A DNA stretch of 64,000 nt from Thermosynechococcus sp. NK55a. GTDB taxonomy: Bacteria > Cyanobacteriota > Cyanobacteriia > Thermosynechococcales > Thermosynechococcaceae. Position 1 is the first letter of the stretch. Every line of letters starts with the position of its first letter. Below, one piece after another: positions 9,022 through 18,540 of the stretch. The stretch is from the NCBI RefSeq assembly GCF_000505665.1, contig NC_023033.1:1116001-1180000 (forward strand). The letters run 5' to 3'. A program made the position numbers and the translations under genes. Under the pieces are notes generated by a model, which saw only the letters and a list, made by a program, of their open reading frames with translations, was not told the DNA's origin and did not search any database.

Positions 9022-9210
9022 AGCATCAAAAAGCATGAATGGGTATCTTGGAGCATGGACAGCAGGGCTGCGATGGTGGGATTGGGAAAAGGCCAAGGTT
9101 CAACAATCCGTTTTCGGCATGACTGCTGGTACTCCTGTTGAGGCTGGCAGGGCTTTTGGCTAAGATGACGCTGATGACGCTGCTTATAATCTATAAGTGT
9201 AAACCTCAAT

Positions 9211-9798
9211 TCAATCCATCGCTTCTGGCCGCAAAAAGAAACACTGGGGCGGCGTTGGCGTTAGCACAACAACACTGGCAATGGCGCGATCGCCCACAGG
9301 GAAACTAGCTACCCAATGCTCTAAAGGCTGAGCCGCTGCCCGCTGCCATACCCCTATCCCCTGAGCCTTGAGCCACGCTTCATAGTAGGTCCAAGCCTGG
9401 AGAAAGGAGCGATCGCCCCCCTCGACGATTCTTTGTTGCAGCGCAGCCCCAAAAAACCGCCGACTAATCGCTGCACGTTGAGGACAGAGGCGCAAGATTT
9501 CAACATCTACCCCTACAGGAGCCCTCCCACTCACAGCCAACACCGCCAATTGGCCACTATGGCTCCAGTTAAACTCCAACCCATTCAGATAGGGCTTACC
9601 CCCGGCAGCACGCGGCAAAGGCTTCTCTCCAAGATGAGGTTGATAGCGTCGTAAATAGGCACGGAGAATCACCCCACGGGGCACATCAGGGGGAAGTGTT
9701 AGCCACCAAAGATGCAGCGCATAGGAATCTAGGGTGAGGTCGGGGTGTGGCGCCCGCCATTGAGGGGCAACAATCGGGGGCAGGGGACAATCCCACAC
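9211..9798 (-). CDS. 4'-phosphopantetheinyl transferase, Sfp/HetI type
   Basis: Transfers phosphopantetheine from CoA to carrier proteins such as acyl carrier protein. The 195-residue protein has the three conserved elements: FNWSHS ending near residue 81, GVDVE at 96-100 (magnesium ligands) and the WxxxEAWLKAxGxG helix with Trp136, Glu140 and Lys144. It is somewhat shorter than Sfp at its ends. Translation starts at a GTG (9798) one base after the stop of the upstream 145-residue gene, so the two are translationally coupled. In cyanobacteria a single Sfp-type enzyme usually serves fatty acid synthesis and any secondary metabolism; this is inferred for this strain. Confidence 0.88.
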   Translation of the reverse strand: MWDCPLPPIVAPQWRAPHPDLTLDSYALHLWWLTLPPDVPRGVILRAYLRRYQPHLGEKPLPRAAGGKPYLNGLEFNWSHSGQLAVLAVSGRAPVGVDVEILRLCPQRAAISRRFFGAALQQRIVEGGDRSFLQAWTYYEAWLKAQGIGVWQRAAAQPLEHWVASFPVGDRAIASVVVLTPTPPQCFFLRPEAMD

Positions 9799-9799
9799 A

Positions 9800-10237
9800 T
9801 TAAAGACTGAGGCGTTTTTTTAGGGACAATAGGTGAGTACGGGGATTAATTGGGCTATGGGGCAAGGGTAATTCAAAATTCGGCCAATTGGTTAGACTCG
9901 CACAGGGACAGTGTAGAGGGGGCAACCCATGACAAGGTAGGGGCACAGGCATCTGGCAGCGGGCGCAGGGGCTAATCTCCCAACAGTCGCCCAGTAGCTG
10001 GGTAATTGTCTCCGTCGTGTCTTCGAGAAAGCACTCTCCTGCCTGACCAGAGATCACATAGGCCCAGCAAGCCTCAAAGGCTTGACTGTAGCGATCGCCC
10101 TGAAGAACCGGTTGTGGCAGCACCGTATGCTCTCCACCCCAAATACAAAGCCGCTTCCCCAACTGAAACCAGTAGGCCAGATAGGACTTGACCTTTGCTT
10201 GGGCTGCCAAAAAGGCACAGTCTTCTATCTCCGTCAT
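9800..10237 (-). CDS. Conserved cyanobacterial protein with Cys-rich C-terminal part
   Basis: A 145-residue protein I do not recognise by name. The first 90 residues look soluble and mixed alpha/beta (KSYLAYWFQLGKRLCIWGG). Four cysteines follow in C-x(5)-CARC and PLPC/CPC contexts, suggesting metal binding. The C-terminal 35 residues are Pro-rich and of low complexity. The ATG at 10237 has GAGG 9 bases upstream and is preferred to a GTG three codons earlier. Its stop is one base before the PPTase start, so they form an operon, which makes a link to carrier-protein activation possible but unproven. Confidence 0.65.
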   Translation of the reverse strand: MTEIEDCAFLAAQAKVKSYLAYWFQLGKRLCIWGGEHTVLPQPVLQGDRYSQAFEACWAYVISGQAGECFLEDTTETITQLLGDCWEISPCARCQMPVPLPCHGLPPLHCPCASLTNWPNFELPLPHSPINPRTHLLSLKKRLSL

Positions 10238-10514
10238 TGATACCACCCTCGCTAGTGTACTTACTACCCTAGCGCAAGGGAACGAGGGTCGCAGATCGGC
10301 TTAGCTCATCCGCTGCTAGGATTCAAACCAGTAGGAAAGTGAGGATCAAGTCGTTGCTTGCAGGTATTCAGGGCAATTCCCCAGCCGGCCTAGATAGCCT
10401 AACGCCTACCCCACATCTCGTCCAATAACCCACACCCTGAATTTTCAATCCCAGTCAGAAGTCCTCAAGCCCATTAGATTTTTTCAATGGATTAACTAAC
10501 CTCAGTGGCCCAGC

Positions 10515-11549
10515 TTAACGCATGAGGGGCGCCAAGGCGGCATCTAACTGTCCCCAACTGTGGCCATCAAGGGCTAACTGCTCGATGAGACTGGCCAAGC
10601 GCAACGCTTTGAGGGCCTGTTCCCCACCCACCGACGGGGGTTGACCGCCACGAACGCAGTTGACAAAGTGCTCCAGCTCCGCATGGAGAGGTTCAATGTT
10701 ACTCGTATAGACCTTCTCAATTAGGCCGTCTTGGCGGTAAAGGACTTGGCCATGATCGGCACTGCAGGATGCGGTGGTTTTGCGGTGAATGAGAATCTCA
10801 TTTTTGAGGAAATCCGCCTCTGTGAGGGAATTTTTGCAGTGGGCAGCAATGCGCCGTTGCTTGCGGTGGGTGACTTTACTGGCAGTGAGAGTGGCAATAA
10901 TACCGTTGGCAAAGCCCAAGGTGGCCGTCACGTAGTCTAGATACCCGGAGTTAGCAGAGCGACTGCCGGCGGCCGTCAGGCGCACCACAGGTGAATTGGT
11001 GAGTTCCAATAACAGGTCAATGTCGTGGATCATTAAGTCAAGAACCACTGAGACATCATTGGCGCGATCGGAGTAGGGACTCATGCGATCCGCCTCAAGG
11101 GCAAGGATTTCCTCCGTGCGCAGGACTTTGCTCAGCTCTTGAAAGGCAGGGTTAAATCGCTCAATATGTCCGACTTGGAGAATGCATTGGCACTCCGCTG
11201 CCGCGTTAACAAGGGACTCTGCTTCGCTAATACTGGCGGCAATCGGTTTTTCCACCAAGACGTGAACCCCATGGCGCAGGCAGGTAATCCCCACCTCATG
11301 ATGCAGACGGGTGGGCACGGCAATACAGACCGCCTCAACGTGGGGCAGTAAATCCACATAGTTTTCAAAGAATTTGACCCGATATTTGCTAGCAGTGTCA
11401 ATGCCCCGCTCTAGATTGACATCAGAGATGCCCACAAGTTCGACATCCTTGAGTAAACTCAAAACACGGGTGTGGTGCTGACCCATGTTGCCAACACCGA
11501 TGACGCCAATGCGCAGTGGTTCGGGCTGGGGACGGAAGGCAGAACTCAT
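10515..11549 (-). CDS. Gfo/Idh/MocA family NAD(P)-dependent oxidoreductase
   Basis: A 344-residue dehydrogenase with an N-terminal Rossmann fold (RIGVIGVGNMGQHHTRVL), the family motif EKPIA that contributes the catalytic Lys, and a C-terminal substrate domain with LDLMIHDIDLLLEL. It resembles nucleotide-sugar 3-dehydrogenases such as WbpB more than inositol dehydrogenases, so an activated sugar is a plausible substrate. Biliverdin reductase belongs to the same superfamily, but I see no specific support for that. Three starts are possible; I take the ATG at 11549, with AGAGGAG about 14 bases upstream, over a TTG nine codons earlier. The gene stands alone, divergent from queC. Confidence 0.82.
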   Translation of the reverse strand: MSSAFRPQPEPLRIGVIGVGNMGQHHTRVLSLLKDVELVGISDVNLERGIDTASKYRVKFFENYVDLLPHVEAVCIAVPTRLHHEVGITCLRHGVHVLVEKPIAASISEAESLVNAAAECQCILQVGHIERFNPAFQELSKVLRTEEILALEADRMSPYSDRANDVSVVLDLMIHDIDLLLELTNSPVVRLTAAGSRSANSGYLDYVTATLGFANGIIATLTASKVTHRKQRRIAAHCKNSLTEADFLKNEILIHRKTTASCSADHGQVLYRQDGLIEKVYTSNIEPLHAELEHFVNCVRGGQPPSVGGEQALKALRLASLIEQLALDGHSWGQLDAALAPLMR

Positions 11550-11701
11550 GTCTATTGATTTCACTCCTCTACGCAACCGGGGAAGGGTTTGGTGTTGGCG
11601 ATCGCCCGCCGTAGGTAAAAACCCACAGAGTTCACAGAATGAACATTTTCAGAAAGATGCTACCACAGCATTACCAAATGTAAAGTTCTTGATAGACAGG
11701 T

Positions 11702-12403
11702 ATGACGACGACACAAAAGGCCGTTGTGTTGCTCTCAGGGGGCTTAGACTCCAGCACCGTATTATTTCGTGCCAAGGCACTGGGGTATGCTTGCTATGCT
11801 CTCTCCTTTGACTATGGGCAGCGCCATCGGCGGGAATTGGAAGCAGCGATTGCCATTGCCACCGCTGCTGGGGTTGTTGAGCATCAAATCCTTCCCCTGA
11901 ATTTGCGCCTATGGGGGGGATCGGCTCTGACAGACTTGAGCATTGACCTGCCCCGCGATCGCGATCTGGCCACCATGAGCCAAGAGATTCCCGTCACCTA
12001 TGTCCCCGCCCGCAATACAATTTTCCTGAGTGTTGCCCTCGCCTATGCCGAAGCCCTAGGGGCACAAACCGTTCATATTGGCGTTAATGCCCTCGATTAC
12101 TCTGGCTATCCCGACTGTCGCCCTGACTATATTGCCGCGATGCAGGAGGTCTATCGCCTCGGTACCAAACAGGGGCGTGAAGGCCAGCCGATTGAAATTG
12201 TCACCCCCCTCATTGAACTTCACAAAAAAGACATCATTCGCCTAGGTCATGGGTATGGTGTTCCTTGGGAAAAAACATGGTCTTGTTACAGCAATGGCGA
12301 ACAGGCCTGTGGTTGCTGTGATGCCTGTCGGTTGCGTTTAGCGGCCTTTGCCGAACTAGGTTTAGTAGATCCCTTGCCCTACGCAGTTCACCCCCCGCTG
12401 TAG
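11702..12403 (+). CDS. queC: 7-cyano-7-deazaguanine synthase
   Basis: ATP-dependent enzyme that converts 7-carboxy-7-deazaguanine to preQ0, the queuosine precursor. The 233-residue protein has the PP-loop SGGLDSS at 12-18 near the N-terminus and a C-terminal zinc site in ACGCCDACRLR. DYSGYPDCRP and GTKQGREG are typical of QueC. Length matches the family. It is transcribed alone between the divergent oxidoreductase and dnaK; other queuosine genes are not in the window. Confidence 0.96.
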   Translation: MTTTQKAVVLLSGGLDSSTVLFRAKALGYACYALSFDYGQRHRRELEAAIAIATAAGVVEHQILPLNLRLWGGSALTDLSIDLPRDRDLATMSQEIPVTYVPARNTIFLSVALAYAEALGAQTVHIGVNALDYSGYPDCRPDYIAAMQEVYRLGTKQGREGQPIEIVTPLIELHKKDIIRLGHGYGVPWEKTWSCYSNGEQACGCCDACRLRLAAFAELGLVDPLPYAVHPPL

Positions 12404-12528
12404 GTTCGGTAAATCCCCCTTTTGCTCATGGCAGGGGCGATCGCACTATAGGAAGAAGAGAGGGTTAAGCCCAATATGGGTGCTGTGCCCCGCATTGAAG
12501 TTAGCCTGCAAAGGGAGTTTTCGTCGCT

Positions 12529-14451
12529 ATGGCAAAAGTTGTCGGAATTGATCTGGGGACCACCAACTCCTGTGTGGCCGTCATGGAAGGGGGCAAGCCC
12601 ACGGTTATTGCCAATGCTGAAGGGTTTCGGACAACGCCCTCCGTTGTTGCCTACACCAAAAATGGCGATCGCCTCGTGGGTCAAATTGCCAAACGGCAAG
12701 CAGTGATGAACCCCGAAAATACCTTCTATTCTGTGAAGCGCTTTATTGGCCGTCGTTTCGACGAGGTGACCCACGAAGCCACCGAGGTCTCCTACAAAGT
12801 TTTGAACGTCAATGGCAACGTCAAACTGGATTGCCCCGCCCTTGGCAAACAGTTTGCCCCTGAGGAAATTTCTGCTCAAGTCCTGCGCAAACTCAAAGAG
12901 GACGCCAGTAAGTACCTGGGTGAAGAAGTCACCCAAGCAGTAATTACTGTGCCTGCCTACTTCAACGATTCTCAACGCCAAGCCACAAAAGATGCCGGTA
13001 AAATTGCCGGCCTAGAAGTGCTGCGGATCATTAACGAACCCACCGCTGCCTCCTTGGCCTATGGCCTAGATAAAAAAGCCAATGAAACTATCCTCGTCTT
13101 TGACCTTGGCGGTGGCACCTTTGACGTCTCCATCCTTGAAGTGGGCGATGGCGTTTTTGAAGTGCTGGCTACCTCCGGGGACACCCACCTGGGCGGTGAC
13201 GACTTCGACAAGAAAATTGTGGACTATCTAGCTGAGTCCTTCCGTGCCCAAGAAGGCATTGACCTACGCAAAGACAGACAGGCACTGCAACGGCTCACAG
13301 AGGCAGCAGAAAAAGCCAAAATTGAACTCTCCAGCGTCATGCAAACGGAAATCAACCTGCCCTTCATCACCGCAACCCAGGATGGTCCTAAGCACCTCGA
13401 CATGACGCTCACCCGCGCTAAATTTGAGGAACTCTGCTCTGACCTGATTGACCGTTGCCGTGTACCCGTCGAGCAAGCGCTCAAAGACGCCAAACTCACC
13501 AAGGATCAAATTGATGAAGTGGTGCTAGTGGGAGGTTCCACCCGCATTCCCGCCATCCAAGAGCTGGTCAAACGGCTATTGGGCAAAGACCCCAACCAGA
13601 GTGTCAACCCCGATGAGGTCGTGGCTGTGGGTGCTGCCATTCAAGCTGGGGTACTGGCAGGGGAAGTGAAAGACATTCTCCTCCTCGATGTCACACCGCT
13701 GTCGCTGGGCGTCGAGACCCTTGGGGGTGTGATGACGAAAATTATTCCCCGCAACACCACGATCCCCACGAAAAAATCCGAGGTCTTCTCCACCGCCGTT
13801 GATGGTCAAACCAATGTGGAAATCCACGTTCTCCAAGGAGAGCGGGAAATGGCCGCCGACAACAAGAGCCTCGGTACCTTCCGTTTGGATGGCATTCCGC
13901 CAGCACCGCGCGGCGTGCCGCAAATCGAAGTCACGTTTGATATTGATGCCAACGGTATCCTCAACGTGACCGCTCGTGACAAAGGCACCGGCAAACAGCA
14001 GTCCATTAGCATCACAGGCGCCTCAACGCTGCCCAAGGAAGAAGTGGAACGTATGGTGCGCGAAGCAGAAATGAATGCCGCCGCCGATAAAGCCAAACGC
14101 GAGAAAATCGAGACTAAGAACCAAGCGGAGCAACTCTGCTATCAAGCGGAGAAACAGTTGAATGAGTTGGGGGATAAAGTCTCCACCAGTGATAAAGACC
14201 GTCTCACTTCCCTCATTGCCAACCTGCGCTCGGAAATCGGCACCGAAGCGGAGAAGAAACCCATTGAGTCCATTGACTTTGGACGGGTGAAATCGCTGAT
14301 GCAGGATCTGCAACAAGCCCTCTACAGTGTCGGCTCAAGTGTCTATCAAAGTGCTCAGTCCAGTGATGGAACTGGCGCCAGCAGCGGCGGTGGCAGTGGT
14401 AGTGGCGGTGATGACGAAGTGATTGACGCCGAGTTCTCGGAAACCAAATAG
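12529..14451 (+). CDS. dnaK: Hsp70 chaperone DnaK (DnaK2-like)
   Basis: ATP-driven chaperone of 640 residues. The nucleotide-binding domain shows [13 protein letters not shown] near the start, the second phosphate loop [12 protein letters not shown] and VGGSTRIP; the substrate domain follows from about residue 390, then the helical lid, a Gly/Ser linker ([12 protein letters not shown]) and the acidic end [10 protein letters not shown]. Cyanobacteria carry several DnaK paralogues; the short linker and this tail match DnaK2, the main housekeeping and heat-inducible one. No grpE or dnaJ is adjacent and I see no CIRCE element in the 125 bases upstream. A strong terminator follows. Confidence 0.97.
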   Translation: MAKVVGIDLGTTNSCVAVMEGGKPTVIANAEGFRTTPSVVAYTKNGDRLVGQIAKRQAVMNPENTFYSVKRFIGRRFDEVTHEATEVSYKVLNVNGNVKLDCPALGKQFAPEEISAQVLRKLKEDASKYLGEEVTQAVITVPAYFNDSQRQATKDAGKIAGLEVLRIINEPTAASLAYGLDKKANETILVFDLGGGTFDVSILEVGDGVFEVLATSGDTHLGGDDFDKKIVDYLAESFRAQEGIDLRKDRQALQRLTEAAEKAKIELSSVMQTEINLPFITATQDGPKHLDMTLTRAKFEELCSDLIDRCRVPVEQALKDAKLTKDQIDEVVLVGGSTRIPAIQELVKRLLGKDPNQSVNPDEVVAVGAAIQAGVLAGEVKDILLLDVTPLSLGVETLGGVMTKIIPRNTTIPTKKSEVFSTAVDGQTNVEIHVLQGEREMAADNKSLGTFRLDGIPPAPRGVPQIEVTFDIDANGILNVTARDKGTGKQQSISITGASTLPKEEVERMVREAEMNAAADKAKREKIETKNQAEQLCYQAEKQLNELGDKVSTSDKDRLTSLIANLRSEIGTEAEKKPIESIDFGRVKSLMQDLQQALYSVGSSVYQSAQSSDGTGASSGGGSGSGGDDEVIDAEFSETK

Positions 14452-14493
14452 TCCCGCCTATTGACAACTTTCTGCCAGAACCAGACACCTCCT

Positions 14494-14530
14494 CCCCCTA
14501 GGTGAAGGCTTAGGGGGTTCTCTTTTCTTT
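14494..14530 (+). terminator. Rho-independent terminator after dnaK
   Basis: CCCCCTA (14494-14500) pairs perfectly with TAGGGGG (14511-14517) around a 10-base loop, followed by TTCTCTTTTCTTTT. It lies about 40 bases beyond the dnaK stop. Confidence 0.85.
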
Positions 14531-14656
14531 TGGCACGGTATGCTCGGTGGTTTTTCGATGGGGGCTTCTTGTACTAGGAGGAAAATTCCGATAAAATAGA
14601 GTTTCTGTTCTTAATTTTTGTTGAATGCTGAGACCACCCCTACCATTGAGGTAAGC

Positions 14657-14821
14657 ATGGCCAAACGCCGCAATCCCAAGAAAGAAAAAGCTCTTCGTAA
14701 CCAAGCCTACGCTCGTAAGTTTCGCAAGCGTTCTTCGGGTCGCTACAGTCGCCGTCTAAATACGGAGAATCGCCCAGAAACGAAGACCACTGAGACCGTT
14801 GAGGAAATGACGGACGCCTAG
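14657..14821 (+). CDS. Small basic conserved protein
   Basis: A 54-residue protein starting MAKRRNPKKEKALRNQAYA. The first 35 residues are very rich in Lys and Arg (FRKRSSGRYSRR follows), and the last 18 are acidic with many Thr and Glu. The ATG at 14657 has GAGGT 5 bases upstream, better than an upstream TTG that would add 13 residues. Its charge pattern suggests RNA or ribosome binding, but I know no function for it. It is followed after 10 bases by the broken GDT1 half gene and may be cotranscribed with it. Confidence 0.7.
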   Translation: MAKRRNPKKEKALRNQAYARKFRKRSSGRYSRRLNTENRPETKTTETVEEMTDA

Positions 14822-14831
14822 AGGGCAGTTG

Positions 14832-15130
14832 GTGATTAAGCGGGCGTTGCCATGGCGAGAGTTTGGGGTTGCGTTTTTAACCGTTTTTTGGCTGAATTCG
14901 CCGATAAAACTCAAATTGCTGTATTTTTCATGGCTGCCAGCGCCGCCTCCCCTTGGTTGGTGTTTTTGGGGGCAGCTTTAGCCTTAGTGACCACTAGCTT
15001 GATTGGAGTATGGATTGGTCGCTGGCTATCCCAGTACCTCTCGGAGCAGCGATTACAAACGTTGACGGGCACTAGCCTGTTGGCGATCGCCCTCTGGCTA
15101 TTGTGGGATATGTTACACCCAAGCCTTTGA
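14832..15130 (+). pseudogene. Half-size TMEM165/GDT1 (UPF0016) transporter with a -1 frame break
   Basis: Family members exchange Mn2+ or Ca2+ for protons. The best start is a GTG at 14832 with GAGGG 6 bases before it; that frame gives VIKRALPWREFGVAFLTVF and then breaks at a T6 run (14884-14889). The -1 frame resumes with LAEFADKTQIAVFF and runs to a stop at 15130. Adding one T would give a 99-residue protein with the expected helix, metal motif and two further helices. The motif reads E-F-A-D-K-T where the family has E-x-G-D-K-T. In many cyanobacteria this transporter is one two-domain protein or two half genes; no partner half is adjacent. A shorter frame-B start at 14852 would lack the first helix. 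Confidence 0.7.
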
Positions 15131-15271
15131 TCACTAGGAGAGCAGATCGCGATTCTAGGTGAGTTCCTTGAGTTGATAGTCACCCCCTGCTAAAGTGAAG
15201 GGGTTGCAGTGAGCCCGCTGACTCTCTTCGGCATTATCTAAGTTTGTGAACCCCTGCGGAGACTGTGGAGA

Positions 15272-16699
15272 ATGCCATCTCAAGTCATTCAGCTGTGGTC
15301 ATCGTTGATTAGTATTCTCGATACACCTTTGTTTCGCCTTGGGCGGGAGACTATTTCCCTGCGTTGGCTGTTTCAAGTGGTGCTGCTGCTCATTCTTGTT
15401 GCAATTTTAGCGCGCTTTTTCAAAGGGGTGCTGAAAAATCAGCTTTTACCGCGCCTTGGTCTGGATTTAGGCAACCGCGAGGCCATTTCCACTGTGATTA
15501 GTGGTGCTGGGGGAGCACTGGGCTACATTATTGTTTTGCAAGCGGTGGGAATTAATCTCGATTCCCTAGCGGTGATTATTGGCGGCTTGGGGGTGGGGAT
15601 TGGTTTTGGTTTGCAGGATGTCACCCGCAATCTCATCAGTGGTCTGACCCTCTTGATTGAACGCAAGGTGCGTGTTGGCGACTTTGTGGAAATTGAAAAC
15701 ATCAGTGGCTACGTTCAGGAAGTCTCGATGCGCGCCACGGTGATTCAAACCTTTAACGGTTCAAATGTGGTAGTGCCCAATACCTACCTTGCTGATAGTC
15801 CGGTATTGAATTGGTACTATGAAACCCACCGCGGTCGCATTGATATTCCTATTGGGGTTGCCTATGGTACGGATCCAGTTTTAGTAACGGAGGTCTTGCT
15901 CAATATTGCGCATTCTGAGCCAGATATCCTCAAGGAGCCAGCGCCTCGGGTTATTTTCCGTGAATTTGGCGATTCGGCCCTTAAGTTTGAGCTTTGGGTA
16001 TGGACGGAGACCATTGAGCGGCGAGTGTTCATCAAAAGCAGTCTCAATTTCAAGATTGATTACTACTTTCGGCAGCACAATATCTCGATTCCTTTCCCAC
16101 AGCGAGATCTGTGGATTCGCAATGCACCAACGCTCTCTGTTACTTCTGAACCAGCCGAAACGGTAGGCATGCCCTTGGCACCAGCAACGCCCTCCTTAAG
16201 GTCGCTGCTTCGGCAGGTGAGCTATTTTCAATGCATGAATGATTTGCAATTACGCTTTCTCATTGAATCGGGCTACCGCAAGCACCTGAGAGCGAAGGAA
16301 ATTTTGTTCCGTGCTCAGGAGCCGATCAGCAACTTCTACATCGTATTACAGGGGCAGATGGCAGCGGTCTATGAGGAGGATGGGGAACTGAAGCCGATGA
16401 TGAGATTTAATCCCGGGGAGCACTTTGGCGAACTGCCCCTAATGCTGGGGGTGGCCTGCCCAACAACAATGATGGCAATGACGGATACGGTATTGTTTGT
16501 CCTGCCGCGGGAGGGATTTGAACAGTTGCTCAAGGAACATCCTTTCCTGGCTGAGGATATTGCGGTGGCGATCGCCCGCCGCCAGGATGTGCTGGCGCAA
16601 CATCAACAGGAGCTTCAGGAACTGAGTCGCCAAGAGTCGGATCCAAGTCGGCCGATGAACTGGATTCGCGATCGCCTGCAAAAACTGCTGAGCTGGTAA
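15272..16699 (+). CDS. MscS-type mechanosensitive channel with C-terminal cyclic-nucleotide-binding-like domain
   Basis: A 475-residue membrane protein. Hydrophobic helices lie at about residues 30-50 and 75-110, ending in the Gly-rich pore helix GGLGVGIGFGLQDVTRNLISG typical of MscS. The cytoplasmic beta domain follows (VGDFVEIENISGYVQEVSMRAT, PNTYL) to about residue 290. Residues 320-440 form a CAP/CNB fold (EILFRAQEPISNFYIVLQGQM, FGELPLML). The phosphate-binding Arg expected after FGEL is absent; the sequence reads CPTTMMA. Fusions of this kind occur in cyanobacteria. It probably releases osmolytes or ions on membrane tension, gated or modulated by the C-terminal domain. Transcribed alone. 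Confidence 0.88.
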   Translation: MPSQVIQLWSSLISILDTPLFRLGRETISLRWLFQVVLLLILVAILARFFKGVLKNQLLPRLGLDLGNREAISTVISGAGGALGYIIVLQAVGINLDSLAVIIGGLGVGIGFGLQDVTRNLISGLTLLIERKVRVGDFVEIENISGYVQEVSMRATVIQTFNGSNVVVPNTYLADSPVLNWYYETHRGRIDIPIGVAYGTDPVLVTEVLLNIAHSEPDILKEPAPRVIFREFGDSALKFELWVWTETIERRVFIKSSLNFKIDYYFRQHNISIPFPQRDLWIRNAPTLSVTSEPAETVGMPLAPATPSLRSLLRQVSYFQCMNDLQLRFLIESGYRKHLRAKEILFRAQEPISNFYIVLQGQMAAVYEEDGELKPMMRFNPGEHFGELPLMLGVACPTTMMAMTDTVLFVLPREGFEQLLKEHPFLAEDIAVAIARRQDVLAQHQQELQELSRQESDPSRPMNWIRDRLQKLLSW

Positions 16700-16705
16700 A
16701 TGGCT

Positions 16706-17080
16706 TCACGCGGTTGAGTCTAAGGTAAAGGCCTGTTCCAGGTAGCAATGGAGCCAATAGGCACCCCTGTGGTGTCGCACCAAGGCCACATCAAAGCGAC
16801 AGGGGTGCTCCTGCCACTGGGGCTGAGACTCTAGGAATGCTTGGGCTGCCAAAATGAGTTTGCGTTGCTTGCTGGGGGAAATAGCGTCGAGGCCATCCCT
16901 ATCCCAGTTGTAAGAACGGCGGGTTTTCACTTCGACAAAGAGCACCACTCCCTCCGGATCACAGGCAACAATATCCAGTTCACCCCAAGGGCAAGACCAG
17001 TTTTGAGCCAAAATTTGACACTGCTGAGTTTGTAGCCACGCCGCAACTACCGCCTCCCCACAATCACCCACGTGGCGCAT
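16706..17080 (-). CDS. YraN family endonuclease-like protein (UPF0102)
   Basis: A 124-residue protein with the restriction-endonuclease-like core of the YraN family: GEAVVAAWLQ, then NWSCPWGELDIVACD and VVLFVEVKTRR, the E-x(n)-D-x(n)-ExK arrangement of the nuclease fold, and KQRKLILAAQAFL. Its exact role is unknown; the family is usually assumed to act on DNA. The ATG lies 5 bases after the hemA stop, so it is the second gene of a hemA operon. It is convergent with the MscS gene. Confidence 0.88.
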   Translation of the reverse strand: MRHVGDCGEAVVAAWLQTQQCQILAQNWSCPWGELDIVACDPEGVVLFVEVKTRRSYNWDRDGLDAISPSKQRKLILAAQAFLESQPQWQEHPCRFDVALVRHHRGAYWLHCYLEQAFTLDSTA

Positions 17081-17085
17081 AGGCC

Positions 17086-18366
17086 CTAGGCTTCGATGGG
17101 TTCGAGATTAAACAAGTCTTGGAGGGTTTGCATAGCGCGTTGACGACTCTCTAGGTCTCGCTGGGATTGCAGTTGCACTGTCGGATCATGGAGGATTTTG
17201 TTGATGATGGTGCGGGTCATAGCTTCAATGACCCCTTGGTGCTTGTCAGCAAACTCGCTACCCAAGCGAGAGAGGGCTTTTTCTAGTTCCTGGGTACGGA
17301 TCGCTTCCATTTTTTGGCGCAGACTGCGGATTGTTGGAACCGTTTCCAGGGCGTGCCACCAAGCCAAAAATGTCTCTAATTCTTCCTCAAGGATGCCCTC
17401 AGCCTCTTGGGCTAACTGGCGTCGAGCCTCTTGGTTTTGTGCCACTACAGCTTCCAGATCATCCACATTAAAAAGTTCTACGCAGGCCAATTCCGTCACA
17501 TTGGCATGGACATTGCGGGGCACAGAAATATCAATGATGGCAAGGGGGCGATCGCCTGTGAGTACGGAGCCTAGGTTCTCGCGATCCAGGAGGGGCTGGG
17601 TTGCTGCTGTACCCGTAAAGACCAAATCCATCGCTGCCACAATCGGCAGCAGATCTGTCATCGTAAAGAGTTCAAAGCGCACTTCGGGAAACTGCTGCGC
17701 CAGTTCCTGTGCCCGTTCCAAGGAGCGGTTGATAATGCTGATTTCCTTTACGCCCCGGGCAATCAGGTGTTGCACTACCAAGCGGGACATTTTACCGGCA
17801 CCGACAACGGCAATTCGGCAGTTTTGTAGATTCTGCAGCCGCAGATCCGCCAGTTCCACCGCCGCTGAACTGATGGAGACTGCCCCAGTGCCAATACTGG
17901 TTTCTGTGCGTACCCGCTTCCCGGCAGCGATCGCCGCTGTAAAGAGGCGATTGAGAATCGAACCAATGGCCTTGTACTGTTGTCCTAACTGATGACAGCG
18001 TTTCACCTGGGAGAGAATTTGCCCCTCGCCAATGACCAAACTATCTAGACCCGAAGCCACCCGCATCAGGTGCATCACGGCATCCTGATGGAGCAGGATA
18101 AAGAGGTACGGGCGCAGTTGTGGCAGGGGAATGTGACTCCACTCACTGAGAAACTGATGCACTTCCCGCACGCCCACCTCAGTGTCACTGGTAACAATGT
18201 AAATTTCCAAGCGGTTACAGGTGCTGAGAATCGTGGCCTCCTGAATATGGGCGTAGCCGCGCAGATGTTGCAGTGCCCGCTCCCGCACATCCTCTGGCAC
18301 ACTCAATTTTTCGCGTACATCCACGGGGGCGGTTTTGTGACTCAAGCCAATAACAGCAATATTCAT
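17086..18366 (-). CDS. hemA: Glutamyl-tRNA reductase
   Basis: Reduces glutamyl-tRNA(Glu) to glutamate-1-semialdehyde, the first committed step of tetrapyrrole synthesis. The 426-residue protein shows the catalytic Cys50 in STCNRLEIY, the start [15 protein letters not shown], the [18 protein letters not shown] segment and the NADPH site [10 protein letters not shown], with a helical dimerisation domain at the end. Length is normal. It is divergent from the feo iron operon across 283 bases, which may allow iron and heme supply to be coordinated. yraN follows 5 bases downstream. Confidence 0.97.
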   Translation of the reverse strand: MNIAVIGLSHKTAPVDVREKLSVPEDVRERALQHLRGYAHIQEATILSTCNRLEIYIVTSDTEVGVREVHQFLSEWSHIPLPQLRPYLFILLHQDAVMHLMRVASGLDSLVIGEGQILSQVKRCHQLGQQYKAIGSILNRLFTAAIAAGKRVRTETSIGTGAVSISSAAVELADLRLQNLQNCRIAVVGAGKMSRLVVQHLIARGVKEISIINRSLERAQELAQQFPEVRFELFTMTDLLPIVAAMDLVFTGTAATQPLLDRENLGSVLTGDRPLAIIDISVPRNVHANVTELACVELFNVDDLEAVVAQNQEARRQLAQEAEGILEEELETFLAWWHALETVPTIRSLRQKMEAIRTQELEKALSRLGSEFADKHQGVIEAMTRTIINKILHDPTVQLQSQRDLESRQRAMQTLQDLFNLEPIEA

Positions 18367-18522
18367 AGGAATCGGTTGATGTTCGGCTGCAACTCCATCA
18401 ATTGTTGTATCAGGATTCTGGAGCCTTCTTCACGCTTGTTTGCAAGTCTTTACCAAAGGAGGGCAGTTGCTAAGGTACTAAGTTCTGTTAAGGGATTCAA
18501 CAGTTCTGGTCTGTAGTCTGGT

Positions 18523-18540
18523 ATTATTGAGAACAATAAT
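18523..18540. promoter_or_regulatory. Fur-like inverted repeat upstream of feo
   Basis: ATTATTG-AGAA-CAATAAT is a perfect 7-base inverted repeat with a 4-base spacer, 109 bases before the feoA start, in an AT-rich stretch that continues with further CAATAA copies. The form is like cyanobacterial Fur boxes around ATTGAGAA. Iron control of the operon is inferred. Confidence 0.5.

Noticed and set aside
9018..9209. 63-residue minus-strand frame between ribBA and the PPTase gene
   Set aside because: No ribosome binding site, no recognisable pattern, overlaps the ribBA stop; composition looks random.
12388..12981. 197-residue minus-strand frame over the start of dnaK
   Set aside because: Antisense shadow; dnaK is unambiguous.
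14852..15130. Complete 92-residue GDT1 protein starting at ATG 14852
   Set aside because: The N-terminal residues MARVWGCVFNRF do not match the family helix, while the other frame does (FGVAFLTVF).
17198..17992. 264-residue plus-strand frame opposite hemA
   Set aside because: Long only because of codon bias in hemA; Ser/Arg-rich sequence without features.
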